Assembly (NCBI GenBank): GCA_964505385.1
Contig: CAZDIA010000031.1
Location: 1-36,776 of the forward strand
Reading direction: 5' to 3'
DNA: 36,776 bases
Source of the DNA: SLJN01 sp964505385
Lineage (GTDB): Bacteria; Bacteroidota; Rhodothermia; Balneolales; Natronogracilivirgulaceae
Part shown: piece by piece, positions 8,451 through 17,297 of the stretch
Layout: each line of letters begins with the position of its first letter
Numbering within the stretch: position 1 is the stretch's first letter
Translations under genes and position numbers: made by a program
Notes under the pieces: generated by a model
The model's input: only the letters and a program-made list of their open reading frames with translations
Database searches by the model: none
What the model was told of the DNA's origin: nothing

Positions 8451-8887
8451 TTGAGTCTGAGAGTTACTGATTTCGGATTTTTGGTTCCATCATGCGGAAT
8501 GTTATAAACCTGAGTTCGATTATTAATTGAGTAGAGCCTCTGCGTACATCTGCGAATTAGTCCCCCGACCTGCGGTACAGGGCAGGAGCGAAAATCTCCC
8601 GACCTCATGTACGGGACAAGTGCGAGAATCCTATTTTTCCTATCTCTCGCTGATTACCGCAGAGGATTTCGCTGAGTTACGCAGATTCATGTATTCAAAT
8701 TTAGAGCATGAAAAAATCGGAATCACATTAAATGGTACAAAATTAATTTCATACATAAATTGCGGATAATAAAAAAACAATCGAACCCAAGTTTATACGA
8801 ATTTAGCGTTGACTTCTTATTACAGGTTTACCTATACCGGAACTGAGGAAAACGGAGCAAATAAACGGCTCACCAAATGTTCCGGAC
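8451..8887. repeat. Spacer with 34-bp tandem units inside an inverted mosaic repeat
   Basis: Two adjacent 34-bp units, 8564-8597 and 8598-8631, begin CCCGACCT, share GTAC in the middle and end in AATC; they are roughly three-quarters identical. They are framed by inverted words: CCTCTGCG...ATCTGCG on the left (8537-8554) and CCGCAGAGG...ACGCAGAT on the right (8656-8687). The outer CGCTGAGTTACGCAGA resembles the word at 2430-2458. The rest of the spacer is AT-rich and carries no gene that I can support. Confidence 0.55.
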
Positions 8888-9769
8888 TTATTGTACCGAC
8901 TCGGTGACGACAAGCGGCACTTCAGGCATCCCGCCTTTTTGGGAGGCGATATGCGCGGCATAGCGATTTGCAAGAGAAAGGGTCTGATCCAGGTCGGTGC
9001 CTTTCATAATATGATGCGTAAGGGCGGCAGTGAACGCATCCCCGACTCCGACGGAGTCGCCTCCGCTGGTATCAATCTGGTGACGCGGTTCCACAAAGTG
9101 GGCATCTTTGGTGATCAACTCGCTGCCGTCCACACCTTTTGTTAAGCATATCATTTCGATGTCGAATTTATCAAACAACCACTTCTGCAGATTGTTCTTA
9201 TCTGCCAGCATCTCCTCCAAAAGGGAATACTCCTTTTCGTTCAGTTTGATCACATCGGCCGCCTTAATTGAATACTCCAGGATTTCTTTGGTATAAAACG
9301 GCTCGCGCAAATTGATATCGAGGATCTTCATACACTTATCGCCGGTATGCTCAAGGAAACTGCGTATAGTTTTCCTGCTGATCTCCGACCTCTGGCACAA
9401 CGTACCGAAACAGACCCCGTCAGCTGATGCCGCCAGCTCTTTCAATTCGTCGGTAAACGCTATATGATCCCAGGCCACATCTTCAACAATGGTATATCTG
9501 GCCTCGTCCCTGCTTGGAAATTCAACTTTAACGATACCGGTTTCGTGGTCGGGATCATGCTGGATATAATCAACATTCATATCCTTGCCCTGCAAGAAAC
9601 GGATGAGCGCATCACCCCGCTCATCGTTTCCAACCCGGCTTGCGATATAGCCGTTATTTCCAAGAACTGTTGCGTGATAGGTTACATTGGCAGGGGCACC
9701 TCCCGGACGTTTATAGTCCGGGAAGATGTCCCATAATACTTCACCGAGTCCGACTACGGTTTTTTTCAT
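8888..9769 (-). CDS. PfkB-family fructokinase
   Basis: A 293-residue ribokinase/PfkB-family sugar kinase, most like fructokinases that turn fructose into fructose 6-phosphate. The N-terminus GLGEVLWDIFPDYKRPGGAP contains the substrate-binding GGAPANV motif (23-29). The C-terminal signature reads DTSGGDSVGVGDAFTA, with catalytic base D244; the usual GAGD is GVGD here. DINLREPFYT (151-160) and KLNEKE (175-180) are typical fructokinase segments. It lies between the sucrose-porter-like MFS gene (123 bp upstream) and the amylosucrase gene (437 bp downstream), so its natural job would be to phosphorylate the fructose released by amylosucrase. Substrate is inferred from family and context. Confidence 0.9.
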   Translation of the reverse strand: MKKTVVGLGEVLWDIFPDYKRPGGAPANVTYHATVLGNNGYIASRVGNDERGDALIRFLQGKDMNVDYIQHDPDHETGIVKVEFPSRDEARYTIVEDVAWDHIAFTDELKELAASADGVCFGTLCQRSEISRKTIRSFLEHTGDKCMKILDINLREPFYTKEILEYSIKAADVIKLNEKEYSLLEEMLADKNNLQKWLFDKFDIEMICLTKGVDGSELITKDAHFVEPRHQIDTSGGDSVGVGDAFTAALTHHIMKGTDLDQTLSLANRYAAHIASQKGGMPEVPLVVTESVQ

Positions 9770-9892
9770 ATCCGATTAAATTGGAGGTTCAATATCATTA
9801 CAGATCAAAGATCGCATTTGCGATGCCCTGGTTTCTTTAATGCCACGAACAACTTTTTGATATATTCTGATACATTCAAACCCCGGCGGCTC

Positions 9893-11650
9893 CTATAAAT
9901 CCTCTTCCGGCTCGTCGATGTCATCCACAAAGAACGTCACTATAGCGGCGACAATCCAGACAAAACCACCGAGAATAAGTGCATAGATTGCCTGGCCGGC
10001 AAACAATTGCGCTACTACAAATCCGAGAATCGCAGCAGCCAGCATTTGGGGCAGTACGATAAAGAAGTTGAAGATACCCATGTAAATACCCATTTTCTTT
10101 GCCGGCAGCGACCCGGCAAGAATGGCATAAGGCATCGCCAATATACTCGCCCACGCGAGTCCAACCCCCAGCATCGAGACCAGAATCCAGTTGGGGTTCG
10201 GAACGAAATAGACGGAAATCAAACCGATTGCTCCGGCCGTAAGTGCAATAGCGTGGGTAGCCCGCCGGTTACTGTAGCGCGCAATTACCGGCAGCCCGAA
10301 AGCAACAAGTGCAGCAAAGCCGTTATATACGGCAAACGAAATACCCACCCAGTCTGCACCTTCATTGTATTCTTCAAAGATATGGTCCATCCGGTTCAAT
10401 AGTTCATCGGACATGCCCACGTCTTCACCCTCGCTACGGAAGAAATTTACCACCCGCATTGTGGCTACCGCCTCATCATCTTCTTCAAGCTGGGCCTCAA
10501 AATTTTCAATATCGCGGTTGAGGCGCGGCAGGTCATCATACCATTCTGCATCTTCCATTTCTTCCATCTCATCCGCAAGAGCTACAATAGAGGAAACTTC
10601 ACCCTCATCAAGCTTCATGTCGTAGTGATGGCTGGTAACCCCGGCGGTAGTGTAGATCCAAATTGAAAACAGAGTAAACCATGAGAAAAACTGAACAACG
10701 GCCAGTTGTTTCATGGTTTTGGGCATGGTATACAAATCGGTGAGAATAGTAACCAAGCCATTGTCGGTTTTACCTTTACTGCTCAAAAAAGCTGATATTA
10801 TCTGTAAAATCCCTAAGAACAAAAAGCCGCCACTTACAATATAAAGCTCCTGGGTAAGTGAGTAGTAGTAGATTAAAAAGGTAAATACTAACCCTACAGC
10901 CGTAAAACCGGGTCCGTGTTTTAAAAACGTAGATGCCACTTTAGAGGCGCTTAATCTTTCCCTTTCTTTTTGAGCTTCATATGCCTCGCTGCCTTCAGGA
11001 GGCTCGGCGTCATCAAATTGCTGCAGCTCTTCCGGGCTGTACTCCCGGGTTCTGATTACCGTCCATAACACCGCAAGAAAGAATACTGCGCCACCTATAT
11101 AAAATGACCATTTTACATATTCAGGAATAGCCCCTTCTTCGCCTGAAGCAAGGCCGATAACATTATTTAAAAACCACGGCAAACCGGAAGCCACTACCGC
11201 GCCGACTCCGATAAAGAAACTCTGCATGGCAAACCCCCTGGTTCGCTGCTCGGATGGAAGCATATCCCCCACAAAAGCCCGGAAGGGCTCCATGGAGATA
11301 TTAATGGATGCATCCAAAATCCAGAGCATGCCTGCTGCAACCCACAAATAGGGCGAGTTCGGCATGATTAACAGCGCAAGCGAGGCCAGTACCGCACCAA
11401 TTAGAAAATACGGGCGCCGGCGTCCAAACCTGTTCCAGGTATTATCGCTAAGATACCCGACTATCGGCTGGACGATAAGGCCGGTTACCGGCGCTGCAAT
11501 CCAGAGAATAGGGATTGTTTCAACATCGGCACCAAGCGTTTCAAAAATTCGTGACACGTTGGCATTCTGGAGAGCGAACCCGAATTGAATCCCCAGAAAA
11601 CCAAAACTCATGTTCCAGATTTGCCAAAAGGATAATTGTGGTTTTTTCAT
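9893..11650 (-). CDS. MFS sugar transporter, SLC45/sucrose-porter-like
   Basis: A 585-residue membrane carrier of the GPH/SLC45-like branch of the major facilitator superfamily, which includes plant sucrose/H+ symporters. About 12 membrane segments are visible. The cytoplasmic loop 2-3 motif DNTWNRFGRRRPY (69-81) and the loop LGVGLAWASILAMPYAILAG (495-512) are characteristic of sucrose porters. Residues about 342-432 form an unusual charged, strongly acidic insertion between membrane segments (EMEEMEDAEWYDDL, EAQLEEDDEA), which makes the protein longer than ordinary family members. It is the first gene of the minus-strand sucrose module with fructokinase and amylosucrase. Sucrose as substrate follows from motif and neighbours; maltose or other disaccharides are alternatives. 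Confidence 0.88.
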   Translation of the reverse strand: MKKPQLSFWQIWNMSFGFLGIQFGFALQNANVSRIFETLGADVETIPILWIAAPVTGLIVQPIVGYLSDNTWNRFGRRRPYFLIGAVLASLALLIMPNSPYLWVAAGMLWILDASINISMEPFRAFVGDMLPSEQRTRGFAMQSFFIGVGAVVASGLPWFLNNVIGLASGEEGAIPEYVKWSFYIGGAVFFLAVLWTVIRTREYSPEELQQFDDAEPPEGSEAYEAQKERERLSASKVASTFLKHGPGFTAVGLVFTFLIYYYSLTQELYIVSGGFLFLGILQIISAFLSSKGKTDNGLVTILTDLYTMPKTMKQLAVVQFFSWFTLFSIWIYTTAGVTSHHYDMKLDEGEVSSIVALADEMEEMEDAEWYDDLPRLNRDIENFEAQLEEDDEAVATMRVVNFFRSEGEDVGMSDELLNRMDHIFEEYNEGADWVGISFAVYNGFAALVAFGLPVIARYSNRRATHAIALTAGAIGLISVYFVPNPNWILVSMLGVGLAWASILAMPYAILAGSLPAKKMGIYMGIFNFFIVLPQMLAAAILGFVVAQLFAGQAIYALILGGFVWIVAAIVTFFVDDIDEPEEDL

Positions 11651-12230
11651 AATCTCAAATTACACATTAAGACCGGTTTGTGGTCCCGGCTACTTTGATG
11701 GATAACAGATAAATAATCTCAAGCAATTTTTGCCTAACCGACCGCTTAAAGTAACAGAATTCTTTAATTTTTTAAATGACAAACATCATATCCCGAGTGC
11801 TGAATTTCCGGAATCTGAATTAGTTGTTGTGAGTTGTAAATATGCCTTTTCAGCATATATTACTTAAAATTATACAAGAATTAATAAACAACATTTAAAA
11901 ACGAATAAAACAGGCCGATTCCGAACTTGAAATAACAACATCAACTTTCGGTCAACTTTGAAATCCTTAATATAATATGGTTACAGTTATCACTCACCTA
12001 CTGAAGAACAATTTGAAACTGAGGAACAGTTAGGATTTACAGGAAATTGAACATTATCAAAACCCCTTTTTACCGGCGGGCAAAACCATACAGAAACCGA
12101 AATACAGCCAAAAGTTCCCGAAACCATTTTTTTGTATCTTAGCGGGCGGCTGATTGACATCCGATAATTTAAGATGAAGAAGTTATTTTGTGACAAGGTT
12201 ATTTAACCAAGAATCAAAACAAGTAAGACT
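11651..12230. promoter_or_regulatory. Divergent promoter region, 580 bp
   Basis: AT-rich spacer between the transporter (minus) and ferritin (plus), so it must carry both promoters. A TTTTTTTGTATCTTAG stretch at 12126-12141 is close to the Bacteroidota -7 element TAnnTTTG, about 90 nt before ferritin. No gene, RNA or strong repeat was recognised; short open stretches here look non-coding. Confidence 0.35.
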
Positions 12231-12719
12231 ATGAATATGAAAAGTGACATTCAAAAAATCGTTAATGATCAAATAAATGCCGAATTGGAGTCGGCTTATG
12301 CTTACCTCGGCATGAAAGCTTATTTCGATGAACAAAGCCTTGAGGGGTTAGCTCACTGGGCTAAAAAGCAATCAGAAGAGGAACTGGAACACGCCATGAA
12401 GTTCTATAATCACCTGCTTGAACGAGGCGGCAGCATAGAATTGAAAGCCATTGAAGCGGTAGGCACGTCCTTTAATTCCCCTTTAGATGCGTTTAAAAAA
12501 GCTCTCGAGCAGGAGCAATATATCACAAAGCGAATTTATGACATGTACGAAAAAGCTGTTTCAGAAAAGGATTATCCTCTTCAGCAGCTCTTGAACTGGT
12601 TCATTGAAGAACAGGTCGAAGAAGAAGACATGGTGCAAACTATTATCGATAAACTCGAACTTGCCGGTGATTCCGGAGCAAGCATTTTGATGCTTGACCG
12701 CGAATTGGGTAACCGCTAA
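12231..12719 (+). CDS. ftnA: Bacterial ferritin
   Basis: A 162-residue non-haem ferritin that oxidises Fe(II) and stores iron in a 24-mer shell. The ferroxidase site is complete when aligned by eye with E. coli FtnA: E18, Y25, E51, H54, E95, Q128 and E131. The four-helix bundle and C-terminal short helix (DSGASILMLDREL) are of normal length. A second in-frame ATG two codons in is possible. It is a single gene with 580 bp upstream. It fits the iron and Fe-S theme of the window and also protects against peroxide and NO-released iron. Confidence 0.96.
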   Translation: MNMKSDIQKIVNDQINAELESAYAYLGMKAYFDEQSLEGLAHWAKKQSEEELEHAMKFYNHLLERGGSIELKAIEAVGTSFNSPLDAFKKALEQEQYITKRIYDMYEKAVSEKDYPLQQLLNWFIEEQVEEEDMVQTIIDKLELAGDSGASILMLDRELGNR

Positions 12720-12744
12720 ACCTAAATGATCAGCCCCCTTTAAG

Positions 12745-12882
12745 TTACTGGGTTCCTGGCAATTGAATCACTTGTTGTGCTCTCTCGATCTGCACCCGAC
12801 CGGTAATAACGATAACGTTCGGAACAACTCTCGGGGACCCTTTAACTTTTCCTGGCTCATCATTTAAGTTTTCATAATACAT
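12745..12882 (-). CDS. Possible small ORF, 45 aa, unrecognised
   Basis: A 45-codon frame on the minus strand from the ATG at 12880-12882 to a TAA at 12745-12747. It reads like real protein (LNDEPGKVKGSPRVVPNVIV then TGRVQIERAQQV), and the frame extends a further 12 codons upstream to a TAG. It has no recognisable domain, no clear ribosome site, and converges on ferritin. It could be a small gene or the tail of a decayed one, as the neighbouring remnant at 13.0-13.3 kb suggests. Confidence 0.3.
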   Translation of the reverse strand: MYYENLNDEPGKVKGSPRVVPNVIVITGRVQIERAQQVIQLPGTQ

Positions 12883-13042
12883 TAGCTCGTTTCCCTGCAA
12901 ATGTGATCTTGAGAATTCAGGCTATGATTATTTATTCCAACTATACATATTATTCTATGATCACAATTCAAGACTAATGCAGCTGCCGTGTATACTGTGG
13001 ATATTTCCGTAACGGCATGATTAAATCGGGATACAGGACACG

Positions 13043-13284
13043 ATGATGCAGGGGCTCAACCTGCTTTTGCGATGGTTTCACATTGTCTTAGGTATCATCT
13101 GGATCGCCGCCCCGGCAACGTCAATTTGGATACGCCCTAACAAATACAGGCCAATGCGAATGAAATCATGCGCAAGACTGTTCTATCCAACTTTATGCCG
13201 CTCGCCAACCAAGCCAAGATAAATGGTGCAAAACGCGAAAAACTGCACAGGTGGATCGCGCAGGGTGCGGAGATTGGAAAGTAG
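13043..13284 (+). pseudogene. Remnant of a PuuD-like membrane protein with cytochrome c tail
   Basis: The plus strand starts MMQGLNLLLRWFHIVLGIIW, the typical first membrane helix of PuuD/urate-hydroxylase-like proteins (LNLLLRW-H-x-x-x-GI-WIG). About 33 codons in, coding potential jumps to another frame (from 13141), ending at the TAG 13282-13284. That second part reads NEIMRKTVLSNFMPLANQ then REKLHRWIAQGAEIGK, like the end of a class I cytochrome c domain. The few hundred residues expected between, including the haem CxxCH, are missing. I read this as the two ends of one gene joined by a large deletion. The exact parent family is inferred from short segments. Confidence 0.55.
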
Positions 13285-13419
13285 ACGCCTGAAACGTGGT
13301 CTGGAATGATCACGTGATAATTTAATCGGATTTTTCCGATTTTATTAAGCAACTCACAGCGGTCTCCTTCGTAAATACATTAAAACTATATCCTGTTTTA
13401 CACTTAAACTTTATATCAT

Positions 13420-14742
13420 ATGCCACAGTCAACCGGACGTAAACATATTGTAATCGTCGGCGGTGGTTTCGGGGGAATCAATGCCGCTAAAGAGTTGAAA
13501 AAAGCCGATCTGGATATTACCATTATTGATCAAACCAACCATCATCTGTTTCAGCCGCTCTTATATCAGGTTGCTACGGCTGCGCTTTCACCCGGGGATA
13601 TTGCCGTTCCAATCAGGAGTATTATCCGAAAAAAACCGGGCGTTAAAGTCATTCAAGGCACGGTAGTGGACATCAACGAAGATGAAAATTATCTGTATCT
13701 AAAGGACGGTGACCGGATCAATTTTGATTACCTGATTCTTGCACCCGGCGCCCGTTACAATTATTTCGGCAACGATGAGTGGGAAGAAAATGCCCCCGGA
13801 TTAAAATCCATTCGCAACGCTTTGGATATTCGTGAGACAATCCTGCTCTCATTGGAACGTGCCGACCGCATCGAGGACCCTAAATTACGCGAACCCTACC
13901 TCACTTACGTCGTAATCGGCGGTGGACCGACCGGCGTAGAAATGGCCGGTGCCATAGCTGAGATTGCCAAGCACAGCATGATGGCCGACTACGACAATTT
14001 CAGTCCGAACGAAACCCGCATTTTTCTGGTAGAAGCCGGTCCCAAAATTCTCAACGGCTATCCTGATTCCCTTTCGGAACGAGCCCGTAAAAAGCTTGAG
14101 GATATGGGAGTTAGCGTCTTGCTAAACACCCCCGTTACCGATATCAGCCGTCATCAGGTAACCTTTAAGGAAGGCACCATTGAAACGCCTAACATAATCT
14201 GGGCGGCAGGTGTAGCAGCTTCTCCGCTGCTGGAACGACTTGATGTCAAAAGGGATAAAAGCGGCCGGGTATTCGTAAATCAGGATCTTTCGCTTCCAAA
14301 ACAACCCAATATATTTGTAATCGGGGACGCGGCTCATCTGGAAGATGAAAACGGTACTCCACTGCCTGCAGTTGCACCGGTAGCCATCCAACAAGGTCGA
14401 TTCTTAGGCAAGCAATTAAAAGGTGAAATTTTCAAAGGAGCTAATCGCCGGGCCTTTAATTATGTTGATAAGGGTAACATGGCTACTATTGGTCGGGCCA
14501 AAGCTATCGCCGATATTCGCGGATTCAAGTTTACTGGTTTTTTTGCATGGGTCTTATGGTCTGTTGTACATATTTTCTTCCTGATCGGTTTCCGAAACCG
14601 TTTCCGCGTCTTTGTGGAGTGGATGTGGCACTATATAACTTTCAATCGAGGAGTGCGGTTGATTACCGACCGGGCTGAGCAGCAGACAGAGCTTCATCCG
14701 AAAAAAGAAGATGTCGATCAAATGTCACTACAAGATCAATAA
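13420..14742 (+). CDS. ndh: Type II NADH dehydrogenase (NDH-2)
   Basis: A 440-residue FAD-dependent NADH:quinone oxidoreductase that feeds electrons to the quinone pool without pumping protons. The FAD-binding VGGGFGG (13-19) and NADH-binding IGGGPTGVE (166-174) dinucleotide folds are present. The AAGV hinge (262-265), the FAD phosphate motif IGDAAH (301-306) and the quinone-site AIQQG (322-326), typical of NDH-2, follow. The C-terminus (370-410) carries a hydrophobic stretch, WVLWSVVHIFFLIGF, and amphipathic helices for membrane attachment. It appears monocistronic. It could equally be annotated as a generic NAD(P)/FAD oxidoreductase, but the AQQG motif favours NDH-2. Confidence 0.93.
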   Translation: MPQSTGRKHIVIVGGGFGGINAAKELKKADLDITIIDQTNHHLFQPLLYQVATAALSPGDIAVPIRSIIRKKPGVKVIQGTVVDINEDENYLYLKDGDRINFDYLILAPGARYNYFGNDEWEENAPGLKSIRNALDIRETILLSLERADRIEDPKLREPYLTYVVIGGGPTGVEMAGAIAEIAKHSMMADYDNFSPNETRIFLVEAGPKILNGYPDSLSERARKKLEDMGVSVLLNTPVTDISRHQVTFKEGTIETPNIIWAAGVAASPLLERLDVKRDKSGRVFVNQDLSLPKQPNIFVIGDAAHLEDENGTPLPAVAPVAIQQGRFLGKQLKGEIFKGANRRAFNYVDKGNMATIGRAKAIADIRGFKFTGFFAWVLWSVVHIFFLIGFRNRFRVFVEWMWHYITFNRGVRLITDRAEQQTELHPKKEDVDQMSLQDQ

Positions 14743-14981
14743 TGCTTTTTTTAAAACAACTAACCACTTAAAAAAATGAGAGGTTGTTTCAGGATTGAAG
14801 CTATAAAGCCCAAATTAAAAATTCTCTTTCAGCCCAACATTAATAAATTTACAAATAATATCATTATGATGAGTTTTGATAATTTATCACCGGTTGAAAG
14901 CTATGGTTTTACTTTAATCCGATAGCAAATGCTTTATCTTGCCTGCTCACTTTTCGAACCGTATTTAATTATCTTGATTTG

Positions 14982-16121
14982 ATGGCAAAACACATTGTAG
15001 TTCTCGGAGCCGGGCGGGTAGGCCGTGCTATGGCGGAAGAAATGGCTGAGAGACATCACGTCACTTTAACCGACATCCACCAGAATGCGCTGGATAGAGC
15101 TGTTCAGCGAAATCCATACCTTTCAACACAAATAGCAGATGTAACGGACAGGTCTGCTTTGCAACAAGCCGTCTCTGATGCTGATTTGGTCATAAGCGCC
15201 GTCCCCGGAGAACTGGGGTTTAAGACAGCCGCCGCAGTGGTCGATGCCGGTAAACCTCTCGTAGATATTTCTTTCTTTGCCGAAAATGCTTTTGAGCTTG
15301 ATCAGCAGGCAAAAGCCGCAAATATTCCCGCAGTGGTTGATTGCGGGGTGGCTCCGGGGTTCAGCAACCTCCTGCTGGGTTATTACGATGAGCGTATGAC
15401 TGTAAACCGGTTCACATGTCTGGTTGGAGGTCTTCCAAAATCAGCGAAACCGCCGTTTTACTACAAAGCCCCGTTTTCTCCCTCGGATGTGATCGAAGAA
15501 TATATCCGCCCCGTCCGCTGCAGAGAAAATGGTAGCGACGTCACCCTTGAAGCGCTATCAGGTTATGAGCACGTCTATTTTGATAAAGTCGGAACAGTGG
15601 AAGCCTTTAACACCGACGGACTGCGCACACTGATGCACACCATGCCGCATATCCCGGAGATGAAAGAGAAAACCCTGCGCTATCCGGGTCACGCTGAGGC
15701 TATCCGTACGCTAAAAAGTGGCGGTTTTTTGGGCGAACAGCCTCTGCCGGTAAAACCGGATATACATATCTCCCCGCTTGAGATGACCACACAACTGCTG
15801 ACCCGCGCCTGGCAAATGGAGGAGGATGAGGAGGAATTTACCGTCCTGCGCGCAATTATTCACGGCCGGGATAATGACGGCAATGAGCGATCAATAACAT
15901 ACGATCTGTATGATGAATACAACCCGGCAACAGCTACCTCATCCATGGCCCGGACAACCGGCTACACCGCCACAGCAGTAGCTGATTTGATTTTGGATGG
16001 GCAATTAACTTCAACCGGTATAATCCCGCCGGAATACATCGGTAGGGATGAAACGTGTTTTGACTATATCACCGGGCAATTGAAAAAGCATGGGATCGAA
16101 ATAAAAGTGAGTAGCACGTAG
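14982..16121 (+). CDS. Saccharopine dehydrogenase family protein, lysine dehydrogenase-like
   Basis: A 379-residue Rossmann-fold enzyme of the saccharopine dehydrogenase family. The NAD(P) loop VLGAGRVGRAMA has GxGxxG at 9-14. The segment VDCGVAPGFSNLLLGYYDE is typical of the lysine 6-dehydrogenase/saccharopine reductase subgroup, and the size matches stand-alone lysine 6-dehydrogenases (about 380). The in-frame TTG three bases upstream (14979) is a poorer start than ATG 14982. Its substrate may be lysine or an alpha-aminoadipate semialdehyde adduct and cannot be fixed from sequence. It is a single gene, converging with the NnrS-like operon. Confidence 0.85.
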   Translation: MAKHIVVLGAGRVGRAMAEEMAERHHVTLTDIHQNALDRAVQRNPYLSTQIADVTDRSALQQAVSDADLVISAVPGELGFKTAAAVVDAGKPLVDISFFAENAFELDQQAKAANIPAVVDCGVAPGFSNLLLGYYDERMTVNRFTCLVGGLPKSAKPPFYYKAPFSPSDVIEEYIRPVRCRENGSDVTLEALSGYEHVYFDKVGTVEAFNTDGLRTLMHTMPHIPEMKEKTLRYPGHAEAIRTLKSGGFLGEQPLPVKPDIHISPLEMTTQLLTRAWQMEEDEEEFTVLRAIIHGRDNDGNERSITYDLYDEYNPATATSSMARTTGYTATAVADLILDGQLTSTGIIPPEYIGRDETCFDYITGQLKKHGIEIKVSST

Positions 16122-16136
16122 AAGCTTGCTACATAT

Positions 16137-16165
16137 CAGAAAGATATTTCTGCTTGAGTTTTTTT
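16137..16165 (+). terminator. Possible weak terminator
   Basis: A perfect 6-bp stem CAGAAA/TTTCTG with a GATA loop (16137-16152) is followed six bases later by seven T residues (16159-16165). It lies 15 bp after the lysine dehydrogenase-like stop and before the convergent NnrS-like gene. The stem is short, so strength is doubtful. Confidence 0.4.
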
Positions 16166-16191
16166 GATGCCTTCATCGTTGCGAATATCGG

Positions 16192-17286
16192 TCATGTTGA
16201 GCCTTGAATCTTATTGCGGATTAACTGAACCATAATGCCGCCCAAAAAAAGTAGAATCGCTGCTACATTTACGTAACTGCCAATAGATTGCAACTTGGAT
16301 ATCCAGGCAATATCACCCGTAACCCGTAGAAGTAAGCTGATATGCAGTATCACAAAAGGCAGATAAAAGTAGGGATGATACGGCACCAGCAAGCCGGTGA
16401 GTGCAGGTATGATAACCGCGGCATGGGCGAAGATCATACTGAAGACAAAACCCACGAAGATCATGTGCAGCAGGGAATCATAGACGGGCCCGGCGTATGG
16501 AAACCCCGCAATTATCCCATAGATGCCGGCCAGAATCAGCCAGCCGTAGCCGGAAAGCAGGCACAGGGCACTGTATCGTGTCCACTCGGTTGATTTAATG
16601 GTACGTCGGGCAACATCATAGCGAATTAACCACAATGCCAGAATAATTAAAATTATTGATACGGCGTACCAAAACACTTCTCTGTCAATGTGAAGCAAAG
16701 CTGCTGAAAACAGCCACAAAAAGATTACAGCGGTAAAAACCTGAACAGCTCTGGCATGCGGACGCATCAGCCGGTTAAGTTCCAGCCTTTCGCCGAAAAT
16801 GGTTAATACCGGAAAACCGAGCCACCATATTACCAGCTCATAAATGGGTTGGTTTAAAATAAATAACACATTGCCGGTCAGTAGCGAAAGCCCGGCCAGC
16901 AGCATTATGATATGGTGGCTTACGGTCTGCAAATAAACCAGGTACCCGAGGATAATCACCATAAATACTGATCCGGCAATCAAAAAGAAACCGCCTGTAA
17001 CCGGTGCGCCTGCAAGGAGCAGAATAGTAGATAAGGCAAAACTAAGAGGTGCGACATAGGTCCACAGCTGCTGCAGCGCCGCGGAACGCTCAAGCGAGAT
17101 GAGGGTTCCGAGAAAACCGTTGATCTTCAGCGGGCCGTGCAGCATACCGTCAAGGCGCAACCCGGCTGGTGTTACCATTCCCATTCTGATCAAACCGGCG
17201 TACAGGCCAATAAGCAAGCTAATTCCTGCACCCACCAATAAAAGAGTAAACAGAATAGCAGAGAATCTTGACTGAACCAGTTGCAT
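16192..17286 (-). CDS. NnrS-like polytopic membrane protein
   Basis: A 364-residue integral membrane protein with about 12 hydrophobic segments. Histidines sit where haem-copper or NnrS-type proteins keep them: MLHGPLKINGFLGTLISLER with H50, HH at 124-125, and later HMIFVGFVFSMIFAHA and YHPYFYLP. NnrS proteins are haem/copper membrane proteins of the nitric-oxide stress response. It lies 11 bp after the MIP18-like Fe-S factor on the same strand, so the two form an operon, and other NO-linked genes (DUF2249, nosZ remnant, Rrf2) are scattered nearby. NnrS assignment is by motif and context; another haem-copper-oxidase-like protein is possible. Confidence 0.6.
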   Translation of the reverse strand: MQLVQSRFSAILFTLLLVGAGISLLIGLYAGLIRMGMVTPAGLRLDGMLHGPLKINGFLGTLISLERSAALQQLWTYVAPLSFALSTILLLAGAPVTGGFFLIAGSVFMVIILGYLVYLQTVSHHIIMLLAGLSLLTGNVLFILNQPIYELVIWWLGFPVLTIFGERLELNRLMRPHARAVQVFTAVIFLWLFSAALLHIDREVFWYAVSIILIILALWLIRYDVARRTIKSTEWTRYSALCLLSGYGWLILAGIYGIIAGFPYAGPVYDSLLHMIFVGFVFSMIFAHAAVIIPALTGLLVPYHPYFYLPFVILHISLLLRVTGDIAWISKLQSIGSYVNVAAILLFLGGIMVQLIRNKIQGST

Positions 17287-17297
17287 GCTGCTACAAT

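Noticed and set aside
8564..8631. CRISPR-like direct repeats
   Set aside because: Only two adjacent, imperfect 34-bp units with no spacers and no cas genes nearby.
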